From the NCBI GenBank assembly GCA_003118195.1, contig BEXV01004734.1, positions 1 to 10,555 of the forward strand: 10,555 nt of DNA, written 5' to 3'. Source of the DNA: Hemicentrotus pulcherrimus (taxonomy: Eukaryota; Echinodermata; Echinoidea; Camarodonta; Strongylocentrotidae). Under the pieces are notes generated by a model. It made no database searches. It saw nothing but the letters and a program-made list of their open reading frames with translations, and had not been told where the DNA came from. Below are positions 1 through 6,799 of this stretch, in pieces. Position 1 is the first letter of the stretch, and the number at the start of each line of letters is the position of its first letter. The position numbers and the translations under genes are program-made.

Positions 1-597
1 CAGTTAACAAGCACAACACTGAAAGCTTCATTGGAATTGAGTGTAGAATAGAGTTATATATATGCACTCTTGACATTTTGCATTGTTTCAAAAAACATAA
101 ATATGCAGAAAGTGGGTGATCCTTAAATGAGTGACCTGATGGCATCACTCACATTTCCTTATGTACTTTATTATATGAAATTTCAAATGTAAATAAACTT
201 GATTTAACTGACAAACTTGATTTATTTTGACCCTTTAACTCGCGTACAGTGAAACTCCAAACTTTTATAAATATGGTACAGTGAAACTTCAAACTCATGT
301 GCAACAAATATACATGTACATGTGGTACAGTGAAACTGTTTTTATAAAAGTGGGCCATAATAACATCTTGTTACAAGGTGATTTTGCTGGTTCCAAATTT
401 GTAGATTTCTTGGTACTTTTACCCTAGTACAAAAAGAAACCTATCAAAACCTGGTAATTTTCATGGTCCCAAACTTCTATCTAATTTCTCAGAATAATGA
501 ACTAGAGTTAACTAGAGTGATGGCACATTATAACAGCTTTTGGTATTATTTTTATCATAAAAATTTAATGTCCTGTTTATTAACCATTGTGGGTGTT
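1..597. other. Gene-free AT-rich stretch
   Basis: I see no coding exon on either strand. The only open frame (149-358, minus) has no recognisable domain and overlaps the spaced GTACAGTGAAACT copies. At 367-393 there is a diverged match to the CTTGTTA...AGGT...TGCTGG..CC pattern also seen near 5882-5909, so this may be a relic of a dispersed repeat. Confidence 0.5.
244..337. repeat. Three spaced copies of a 13-bp motif GTACAGTGAAACT
   Basis: The word GTACAGTGAAACT occurs exactly at 244-256, 276-288 and 325-337, with spacing of 32 and 49 bp. The first two copies also share the following CAAACT-like bases. The flanks are AT-rich and non-coding. This looks like a small decayed tandem repeat or part of a dispersed repeat. 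No function can be assigned. Confidence 0.6.
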
Positions 598-717
598 TAA
601 ACAGGACTTAATGTCCATGTAATGACACATCTTTGGCATATATAAATAGTTTTACGACCATTTCACATATACATGTATGTAAAGTGGTATTACAAGGACA
701 TTATATGTCCTGTTTAT
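598..717. mobile_element. Small MITE-like fold-back element (about 120 bp)
   Basis: Bases 598-632 and 682-717 form an imperfect inverted repeat of about 34 bp. Each arm, read inward from its end, begins TAAACAGGAC and continues with AATGTCC and TGTAAT. The inner part of the right arm also contains the short palindrome GGACATTATATGTCC at 696-710. An additional copy of the arm tip in inverted orientation lies at 570-579 (GTCCTGTTTA), so the locus carries three copies of the tip. There is no coding capacity. Size and structure fit a non-autonomous fold-back or MITE. The target duplication is not clear and the family is not recognised. Confidence 0.6.
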
Positions 718-760
718 ACTTTATATTCAAAGTTGTACAAAAAGAAGTAACTACATGAAA

Positions 761-780
761 TTTGACTGCACGCAGTCAAA
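761..780. repeat. Perfect palindrome TTTGACTGC-ac-GCAGTCAAA
   Basis: Two 9-bp arms (761-769 and 772-780) are separated by two bases. A related core, ACTRCACGCAGTC, recurs at 4395-4407 inside a second short inverted repeat (4392-4409, ACGACT...AGTCGT). The shared core suggests termini or remnants of one short repeat family rather than chance. Confidence 0.5.
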
Positions 781-1227
781 ATTTATGAGACCCGTTTACG
801 AAAATGGAACATTGCTTAATGAATACATGATATATATTCCAATAACTGATTAGGCAGTTTACTGAAGCATTAGAGTTGAAAAATAAAGTAAACAAAAAGC
901 ATAATCGATTCATTCACTATCGATCAATTCAGCTCTACAAAAGATTCACAAATACACATTTTCATATTGCATTTCAAAGGATGAAATGCATGCCAAAAGA
1001 ATATACCAATTCCTGATTCAGTTTGTGACTCTGAAGGTTCAATCTCATGCGAACGATGGAGTCGTCACTCTCACCTAATACAGTATTGAGGTGAGATGGA
1101 CCGGTGGCTTCAGTCATATTGTGGCGCAATGATACTATCAGCATTTTCATGAATCTACTCTGCTTATCTTACATATTAGTATCAAAGTGATAAAAATTCC
1201 ACAGGAATGCTCAGGGGCCATCTCGCC
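781..1227. other. Gene-free stretch with one near-palindrome
   Basis: No exon is recognised. The one structured item is a near-palindrome at 1069-1096: TCTCACCTAATAC, a single central A, then GTATTGAGGTGAGA. It gives a 13-bp stem with one bulged G. No promoter or RNA gene could be recognised around it. Confidence 0.45.
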
Positions 1228-1487
1228 TATACTGCCCTCCCATGACAAAAGGAAGTATTAACCTTTTTTCGACTTTTCAAGATATGGGCAAAACTATTTA
1301 CAAAACTGTGTACAACCCTATGGGACGCAATATCTTTGAGACCAATTTTCTCAACTTTTTGAAGGTTTTTTTTACAAGTTAACTCTTATTAAGCTAATAG
1401 ATAATGTTGTTTAGAGTATGTTTGTGCAGAAAAGTGCACTTTGAAAATTTTGATTAACACTTTCTTTTGTCATGGGAGGGCAGTATA
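1228..1487. mobile_element. 260-bp MITE with perfect 24-bp terminal inverted repeats
   Basis: Bases 1228-1251 are the exact reverse complement of 1464-1487; the outer part reads TATACTGCCCTCCCATG. The match continues inward to about 35 bp (1228-1262 and 1453-1487) with two mismatches. Between the arms lie about 190 bp of AT-rich sequence without an open frame. TATA sits at both outer ends, so a TA or TATA target duplication is possible, but it is palindromic and cannot be separated from the inverted repeat itself. This is a non-autonomous cut-and-paste element. A TA duplication would suit the Tc1/mariner or a similar superfamily, but that assignment is inference. Confidence 0.85.
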
Positions 1488-1775
1488 TCCTCTACCTATT
1501 TGTAGTAGTGACGGACATATCTTCCTTTCAATACAGGCCGGTATTTACCTTCACTGAAATACAGCACTAGATTCAGCAATCTACTGATATGGTGTTGACA
1601 CTCAAGTTACTCAGTAAAGATTATGATTCTTTGATTATGGTTTGCTAATAACAAGAATGCTTGTTTTCATATTGTGATTAACCTTCTCTCTAATAACTCA
1701 TTACTATGCCAATGTAAAGGAAATGTACTTCTCTTTAATGTGAAGTACACCTACATCATATTACTGTATAAGCTG

Positions 1776-1907
1776 ACATTTTCGAGGTGGTTTTATTTTC
1801 GCGAATTTCGCGGTCTTAGCATTGCAAAAATTTACTCTCTGAATGATGCACATTTATATTTGTACAAACACTGTCAAAAACGTGAAAATAACAACACATT
1901 AAAATGT
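1776..1907. mobile_element. MITE-like element with CGCGAA-rich arm
   Basis: The left end (1776-1803) reads ACATTTTCGAGGTGG, then TTTTATTTTCGCG. The right end (1881-1907) is its imperfect reverse complement, ending TTAAAATGT. The arms are about 27 bp with several mismatches and one gap. The CGCGAATTTCGCGG at 1800-1813 stands out in an AT-rich, CpG-poor setting. The open frame on the plus strand (1674-1910) crosses the element and has no domain. A further CGCGAAAATATG stretch at 1924-1935 may be a neighbouring fragment. Confidence 0.5.
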
Positions 1908-2519
1908 TAAATTGGTCTCAAATCGCGAAAATATGTGTATGCTAAAATATTACTCAAATCATACTTGCATTTATACACTCATTTGTCTTTGATGCACTTT
2001 CAAAATTCCTTGATATACTTGAAATGTACATGTGAACAAAAAAGCAGATTTATTTTTTTTAACAAACATTAAAATACAAAAAATCTCATATTCCCTATCA
2101 AACATACATGTTTACACTTGACCCTGTCAATGTGCCCATCATTAAAGGTCCACTATTATGGCAATATAAGTTGACTTGAGATGATCTATACAGCCCTGGC
2201 CATCCACTATGTAGCAGAGAGAGCCCTTGAATATGTCCCATATATTTTATAATATTTTTTGTTCATATTTTAGCAAGCTGACTTGGGAACGCCCCTAAAA
2301 ATTCTCTCCATATGGAGATTTGTATTATAGACTGTATATGAGGTCATCTGCACCCAATATAGCAAGCCCTTGAAGGGGAACTTATTGACTAACAAAAGAC
2401 ATTAGAACATTCCTTCACCTGGGGGACAGCATACTTTGAATCATTACTCATTATGTCCTTTGTAAATTTGGGAATGATTTGAACTGTCCATTGATAATCA
2501 GCTATAAAGAGAGATTACC
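1908..2519. other. No gene seen
   Basis: This is AT-rich sequence downstream of the SET gene in its reading direction. A TTTATT at 2049-2054 (AATAAA on the minus strand) could be a polyadenylation signal for the SET transcript about 465 bp past the stop, but single hexamers are frequent in such DNA. A 14-bp palindrome, TCTCCATATGGAGA, lies at 2305-2318. No further SET-gene exon could be recognised. Confidence 0.35.
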
Positions 2520-4104
2520 TCAGTGAACAATGAGGTTGGAATGCAATTTACCCACAATAGAGTATGAACTGCATGTTCCACAATTCAACAATAGGCTCAA
2601 TGGAGAATGATTCAAAGTATGGTGTACCCCAGGTGATGGTACATTCTCATGTCTTTTGTGACTGATATCTTCATCTGAAGTAGACTCCAATGAATGTGCA
2701 TCATTTTGAACATTATTTCTTACAATTAACTTGTTACTATTGGCAAGGTGAGATAAAATATGTACTGCTTGGATGTCATTTAAGTTGTCTGGTGAGAGGT
2801 GAACTGTCTGTCTCTCTGCCTGAGATGGTGGGATGTTGCCAGGTAAGTTGTCTGGTGAGTGGTCAACTGTCTGTGTATTTGCCGGAGATGGTGGGATATG
2901 AGCTAAGTTGTCTGGTGAGTGGTGAACTGTTTCTTTCTCTGCCTGAGATGGTGGGATGTTGTCAGCTAAGTTGTCAGGTGAGTGGTGAACTGTCTGTCTC
3001 TCTGCCTGAGATGGTGAGATGCTGTCAGCTAAGTTGTCAGGTGAGTGGTCAACTGTTTCTTTATCTGCCTGAGATGGTGAGATGCTGTCAGCTAAGTTAT
3101 CAGGTGAGTGGTGAGCTGTCTGTCTCTCTGCCTGAGATGGTGAGATATTGTCAGTTAAGTTGTCTGGTGAGTTGTTAACTGTTAATTCCTCTTCCTGAGA
3201 TGGTGGGATGTTGTCGGCTAAGTTGGCTGGTGAGTGGTTGACTGTTTCTTTCTCTGCCTGAGATGGTGGGATGTTGTCAGCTAAGTTGTCAGGTGAGTGG
3301 TGAACTGTCTGTCTCTCTCCCTGAGATGGTGAGATGCTGTCAGCTAAGTTGTCAGGTGAGTGGTCAACTGTTTCTCTATCTGCCTGAGATGGTGAGATAT
3401 TGTCAGTTAAGTTGTCTGGTGAGTTGTTAACTGTTAATTCCTCTTCCTGAGATGGTGGGATGTTGTCGGCTAAGTTGGCTGGTGAGTGGTTGACTGTTTC
3501 TTTCTCTGCCTGAGATGGTGGGATGTTGTCAGCTAAGTTGTCAGGTGAGTGGTGAACTGTCTGTCTCTCTCCCTGAGATGGTGAGATGCTGTCAGCTAAG
3601 TTGTCAGGTGAGTGGTCAACTGTTTCTCTATCTGCCTGAGATGGTGAGATGCTGTCAGCAAAGTTATCAGGTGAGTGGTGAACTGTCTGTCTCTCTGCCT
3701 GAGATGGAGAGATGTTGTCAGTTAAGTTGTCTGGTGAGTTGTCAACTGTTAATTTCTCTGCCTGAGATGGAGGGATGTTGTCAGCTAAGTTGTCTGGTGA
3801 GTGGTCAACTGTTTCTCCCTCTGCCTGAGATGGTGGGCTGCTCTGTGAGATGTTTGGCAAGAGATTAACTCTTTCTCCCTGTACCTGAGTTTGATGAACA
3901 GTTTTCTTTATTCTCCAGGGGAGGTCTTTAACACCATAATCAAATCTTAGTTCCTCTCCCTTCTTAATGTCACAGGCAGCAAACAGACAAAGGTTTGGAT
4001 GTGGGGAGTAATTGAACTGCATCTTTTTCATTACACAATTCACGAACCGAGGCTCAGCATCATTGACTAGTCTGCCCAAGCCACCAGAAGATGTAGCATC
4101 AATA
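2520..4104 (-). CDS. KMT5A/SET8-like SET-domain protein, long 3' exon with 21-residue repeats (partial gene)
   Basis: This exon encodes the C-terminal half of a SET methyltransferase domain and a long repetitive tail. It starts after a good splice acceptor (pyrimidine tract then TTAG at 4105-4106), in a frame that needs two bases from the previous exon. The first residues are IDATSSGGLGRLVNDA, then PNLCLFAACDIKKGEELRFDYG and DLPW, matching the post-SET side of KMT5A-like enzymes, which methylate histone H4 lysine 20 with S-adenosylmethionine. In the usual NHS motif the histidine is Asp here (NDA). The residue two before the presumed catalytic Tyr of DYG is Phe, where KMT5A has Tyr. After about 20 linker residues come about sixteen 21-residue repeats and a tail of about 95 residues (DEDISHKRHE, then LNCGTCSSYSIVG). 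Translation can run to TGA at 2520-2522, or splice out at a donor GTAAAT (2546-2551). The first half of the SET domain is not found in the window, so this is either the last exon of a gene with a distant upstream part or an orphaned copy. The frame is open over 1.58 kb, arguing for recent constraint. Confidence 0.75.
2808..3812 (-). repeat. In-frame 63-bp tandem repeat array (about 16 units)
   Basis: The protein unit is T-V-x-H/N-S-P-D-N-L-A/T-D-N/S-I-P/S-P-S-Q-x-E/D-x-x, 21 residues or 63 bp. Fourteen full units run from 3812, then a 20-residue unit lacking one codon, one more full unit to 2808, and a decaying unit to about 2778. A degenerate unit (SSPPSQAEGE) precedes the array. Every unit has an SP dipeptide and nearly all have an SQ. 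The last four residues vary (AEKL, AERQ, ADRE, GERQ, AEKE, EEEL). The order GERQ-AEKE-EEEL occurs twice in a row, reflecting a 252-bp block duplicated head to tail (3181 and 3433 start the same sequence). The array likely grows and shrinks by unequal exchange. The composition suggests a disordered, hydrophilic tail. Confidence 0.9.
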
Positions 4105-4142
4105 CTAAGAAATATGAACAGAAAAAGGAATAATCCTGACAT

Positions 4143-4431
4143 TAGATGATAATGGTAAAGTCACATTGTTCTTGATACAAATTAGTACTAGCAAAGGAAG
4201 ACAATAAAAAGGAATTTATAGATAATATCATAATAACACATGATCGAGGATACATGATTGGAATGTTCTACATAGATTAGTGGCATTTAAAGACATCTGA
4301 TTGTTTCTAACATGTACTTGCACATGATTACCTACTTGTACAGCTTGTAGGGGAAATCTTTGAAACAAAAACATTTTCAAACTAGAGGATCACGACTACA
4401 CGCAGTCGTTTGATATACCTCCGACTTCCCA
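4143..4431. other. Spacer between the SET exon and the BEN gene; no exon recognised
   Basis: This stretch holds the intron side of the SET exon. I looked for the missing first half of the SET domain on the minus strand and did not find it. A short inverted repeat at 4392-4409 shares the ACTRCACGCAGTC core with the palindrome at 761-780. Confidence 0.4.
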
Positions 4432-4523
4432 CTACAGATTTTGGGGTCCCAAGAGATTTGACTTAGGCAGAGTGGATTGTGCATCTTTCGGGACATTGTC
4501 TATAACTTTAGACTTTAGATTTT
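4432..4523 (-). CDS. BEN-domain gene, putative terminal exon
   Basis: A splice acceptor CCTGTTCAG ends at 4524, and the following sequence stays open for about 30 codons before TAG at 4432-4434. Its phase fits the preceding exon: one G is left there and two A here, making a Glu codon. The join gives EKLSEIK followed by ENLKSKVID, which continues the final helix expected at the end of a BEN domain. The remaining residues are polar (VPKDAQSTLPKSNLLG) with no domain. The intron would be 106 bp. If the intron were retained, the protein would instead end at GGK shortly after the donor. The exon call rests on splice signals, phase and helix continuity only. Confidence 0.45.
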
Positions 4524-4629
4524 CTGAACAGGTATATTATTTACAAGAAACATAAAAGAACTATTTATATAGCACTATGTATTGATCTTAAAAAATTGTC
4601 CCATTCCATGAAATGGAATTATTTCCCAC

Positions 4630-4867
4630 CTTTTATTTCACTAAGCTTCTCAGGGTCAAGGGCATGATGGACCTCTTCTCCAGTCTTGTTGATTGCGGTC
4701 CTCTTCCCGCAGGCCTTCCCTCGAGCTACATGTAGTTTCTCCTTGCCAAAGACACCCTCCAGCAAAGCGAAGAGGAGGGCCTCCTTTGTCTTCCCCTTCC
4801 TGAAGGCCTCCCTCTTCTTAAAATCGGACATAATTGTAACCCCCCCAGCATACAAAGGGACAAGTGC
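4630..4867 (-). CDS. BEN-domain exon
   Basis: This exon is bounded by an acceptor with a pyrimidine tract (TTCTTTTTCAG, ending at 4868) and a donor AAAAG/GTGGGA. In the only open frame it reads ALVPLYAGGVTIMSDF, then a basic stretch (KKREAFRKGKTK), ALLFALLEGVFGKEKL, and ALDPEKLSEIK. The pattern (hydrophobic LLxxVFxxExL helix, loop with Gly/Lys, then ALDPxKLxxIK) is that of a BEN domain, a DNA- or protein-binding module found in chromatin and transcription factors such as insensitive and BEND proteins; it would act in the nucleus. The 238-bp length leaves phase 1. The exon is in frame with both proline-rich exons upstream. Family recognition is by motif only, and a divergent non-BEN helical domain remains possible. 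Confidence 0.65.
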
Positions 4868-5706
4868 CTGAAAAAGAATAAAAGAGGAAAAATTATGTGG
4901 ATTTGGCTACTGCTTTTTTATGTAATTGTCTCTATCAAAACTGCTCGGTGCACCTTGAATGACCAATGCTTGAACATATGTTTTTTTATTTATCAGAATC
5001 TTTTTTGGCGGGTTATAGATAACTACAGTCAACCTTGCCAAGTCAAATCTGTTGGGACTGAAGAAATAGCTTTGACTTAAAAAAAAAAATATTTGAGTTA
5101 TGAGGAGGTAAAAAAATACAATATAAAGAAATGGTTTCAAAGTTTGTGATCGCCTTGTATGGGATCCTTGAGTCGGCAACTTTGACAGAATCTGTGACAT
5201 CATGTCGGACCACTCTCCATTCACCTTTGTATATAAATTTGTCAAAAATGGATATCAAATATGAAATAAGGAATCAACATGATTCTTTACAAAGTATTTC
5301 TACAATTGATCAGGCCAGGTTACGCTCTAGCGAAAAGCCAACATTAAGTGTACTTTTCTTTAAAAAGAGGAAAGTGTGAAATTTGGTGTATAAAAGTAAT
5401 GGAGAGTTGTCCGACATGACGTCTCAGATTCTGTCAAAGTTGCCGGCTCAAGGATCTCCATGAGCGGGCATCACTGAAACTTTGAAACTTTAAAAATTCA
5501 TAACTTTTGAACGGATTATGGGATTTGCTCAAACTTTCACAATTTATTTGCCTCATTTTTCTTCATTCACTAACGGCACAAAAATTCCATGGACGGGCTT
5601 TTCTTTAAAATACTCATCATGAACCAATACAATTTTTGCAACCCCTCCCTCCCAAAAAACCCAACAAATTATTGACAGTTTCATGCATTATTATTTTAAA
5701 ATTTAC
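4868..5706. other. Intron of the BEN gene, filled with repeat relics
   Basis: This 839-bp gap separates the second proline-rich exon from the BEN exon. It holds a large fold-back repeat (5135-5488). At 5031-5108 there is also a stretch (GTCAACCTTGCCAAGTC ... GGGACTGAAG ... TTGAGTTATGAGG) resembling decayed dispersed repeats in which short direct/inverted words surround GGGACC. Open frames on either strand here overlap these repeats and show no domain. Confidence 0.45.
5135..5488. mobile_element. 354-bp fold-back element with about 100-bp arms
   Basis: The left arm (5135-5233) and right arm (5387-5488) are inverted copies at roughly 85 per cent identity by eye. Shared stretches include GATCCTTGAG, CGGCAACTTTGACAGAATCT and CATGTCGGAC. 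The spacer is about 150 bp and AT-rich. Frames crossing it (for example 5131-5379 on the plus strand) are by-products of the repeat. Similarity may extend outward on both sides (GTTATGA near 5099 and the complement TCATAAC near 5499), so the true ends may lie beyond the given limits. Structure fits a non-autonomous inverted-repeat transposon. Confidence 0.8.
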
Positions 5707-5790
5707 CTGCTCTGAAGCTGGAAGAAAAGCATTGGCTGGAGAGTGTCTTTGGAGAGGATTGAGCTGAGGGAGTGAAGGATTGGTCGACAT
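5707..5790 (-). CDS. BEN-domain gene, proline-rich exon (copy 2 of a duplicated pair)
   Basis: An acceptor TTTTGCAG is followed by an 84-bp open exon and a donor CAG/GTAAAT. It reads MSTNPSLPQLNPLQRHSP, then ANAFLPASEQ: 28 residues in phase 0 at both ends, so it can be skipped or repeated without breaking the frame into ALVPLY of the BEN exon. It is a clear paralogue of the exon at 6487-6573, including the flanking splice regions. It has no domain; Pro, Gln and Ser dominate, suggesting a flexible linker. Because the exon opens with ATG, it could also serve as an alternative translation start. Confidence 0.6.
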
Positions 5791-6486
5791 CTGCAAAATG
5801 GGGGCTACAATACTGTATTACGAAGGCATTCACATACTAAATACTGTACAAAAAAATTATATGAATGAGATGCAGTGGAAACCTTGTTATAACGAGGTCT
5901 GCTGGGACCATGAAAGTTGCTTTTCCCTTTAAGAAATGCTCTTAAATATCAGGATGTAAAAAGAAAAGAATATGCCGAATTTCCAAAGAATCAAGTCACA
6001 CTAATTCCAGCCTAGTTCTAATTAATATCCATTATGTTAGGAAGGGGTCAAATTATTTCCCCCAATGTGCATTCAACACAACAATTAGACTATTTTGATT
6101 TCATATTTTTAAAAATTTGGTTTAGTAAACATTTCACTCATAAATTTGCATAATCAATCAGCCGTTGTGATTTTTTTCTTTTTAATTTGCAAGCATGTAC
6201 TTTTTCAATATGGTTTATATGCATATGCAATTTTTTCAAAATTTTTTGTCGGGCTACATGGTAGAGAGCAAGGGGGAGGGGGGGGGCAGCCCCCCAGCCT
6301 TTGTAGGCATTAAAATGTAATGCCTACAAAGGCTAGGGGGCAGCCCAGTCTATTTTAGAGTTAACATTATAAAACAAAGCAACTGAATTATTTTTTTCAA
6401 ATATTTCATTTCAAACTTCACAGAATCTCTGTTGGAAAAAAAAAATCGTGAAAACACAATTATTTTTGCGAATAAATGAAATTTAC
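5791..6486. other. Intron between the duplicated exons; repeat relics and a hairpin
   Basis: There is no coding exon. At 5878-5925 lies CCTTGTTATAACGAGGT, then CTGCTGGGACC, a probable relic of a dispersed repeat with a diverged match at 367-393. A G-rich tract and a long perfect hairpin occupy 6271-6340. The remaining sequence is AT-rich with nothing recognised. Confidence 0.45.
6291..6340. repeat. Strong hairpin beside a G-rich tract
   Basis: AGCCTTTGTAGGCATTA (6296-6312) pairs perfectly with 6318-6334 around a five-base loop AAATG. With one bulged A at 6335, five C at 6291-6295 pair with five G at 6336-6340, giving 22 pairs. Immediately left, 6271-6286 is almost pure G with single A breaks. 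This could be the tip of a MITE or a stable RNA hairpin in the intron. No microRNA call is justified. Confidence 0.7.
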
Positions 6487-6573
6487 CTGTTCAGAAACTG
6501 GAAGAGGATGAGCTTCACTTGGAGATTGCCTTTGGGAAGGATTGGGCTGAGGGAGTGGAGGATTGGTGGTCGT
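6487..6573 (-). CDS. BEN-domain gene, proline-rich exon (copy 1 of a duplicated pair)
   Basis: An acceptor CTTTGCAG precedes an 87-bp open exon that ends at CAG/GTAAAT. It reads TTTNPPLPQPNPSQRQSP, then SEAHPLPVSEQ (29 residues, phase 0 both sides). About two thirds of residues match the downstream copy at 5707-5790 after a one-residue gap. The intron bases on both sides also match (TATTGTA.CCC before the acceptor; GTAAATTT after the donor; a shared ATACTGTACA further upstream), so a genomic segment of about 160 bp was duplicated. No upstream partner exon is recognised before the piggyBac remnant begins at about 6800, so the gene's 5' end is not seen. Confidence 0.6.
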
Positions 6574-6799
6574 CTGCAAAGTGTGGGTTACAATATTAAA
6601 AAAGGTATTATGTATACTGTACACAAAATTCTATCAAAATGATAATCAATTAATCAATCATTTGATAAATTACTTAGAATAAAAATTATAAAAAATAACC
6701 AAAATTACCCATATTGCTGACAGTTGAAGAGATCTATTTTTAATAATAGTCATGACTAGTTATTGCAAATATGAATGAAATAAACTGTATAAATTATTC

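Noticed and set aside
1069..1096. Near-palindrome as a possible tRNA or small RNA hairpin
   Set aside because: There is no cloverleaf, no A/B box and no loop of usable size (one base), so an RNA gene is not supported.
2305..2318. 14-bp palindrome TCTCCATATGGAGA
   Set aside because: It is short, isolated and plausible by chance in a 10-kb window; there is no related copy or nearby gene start.
2808..3812. CRISPR-like regular array
   Set aside because: The units are contiguous 63-bp coding repeats with no unique spacers, in frame with a SET domain, in a eukaryotic setting.
2690..3868. Two plus-strand open frames (2690-3178, 3515-3868) rich in Cys, Leu and Ser
   Set aside because: They are the antisense of the 63-bp repeat array. 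A repeat length divisible by three keeps the opposite strand open automatically, and the sense strand carries the SET homology.
4105..4142. Hydrophobic N-terminus (MSGLFLFLFIFLS) looking like a signal peptide on the SET protein
   Set aside because: It is the translated pyrimidine tract of a splice acceptor ending in TTAG at 4105-4106. The SET homology starts right after it, at IDAT.
4104..4432. One gene joining the BEN exons to the SET exon
   Set aside because: The BEN exon ends in phase 1 and the SET exon needs two bases before it, so a direct splice is out of frame. The small exon at 4432-4523 also ends in a stop.
5131..5379. Plus-strand frame of 82 codons and minus-strand frames at 4907-5258
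   Set aside because: They lie in the fold-back element and the AT-rich intron, show no domain, and differ from any splice-bounded exon.
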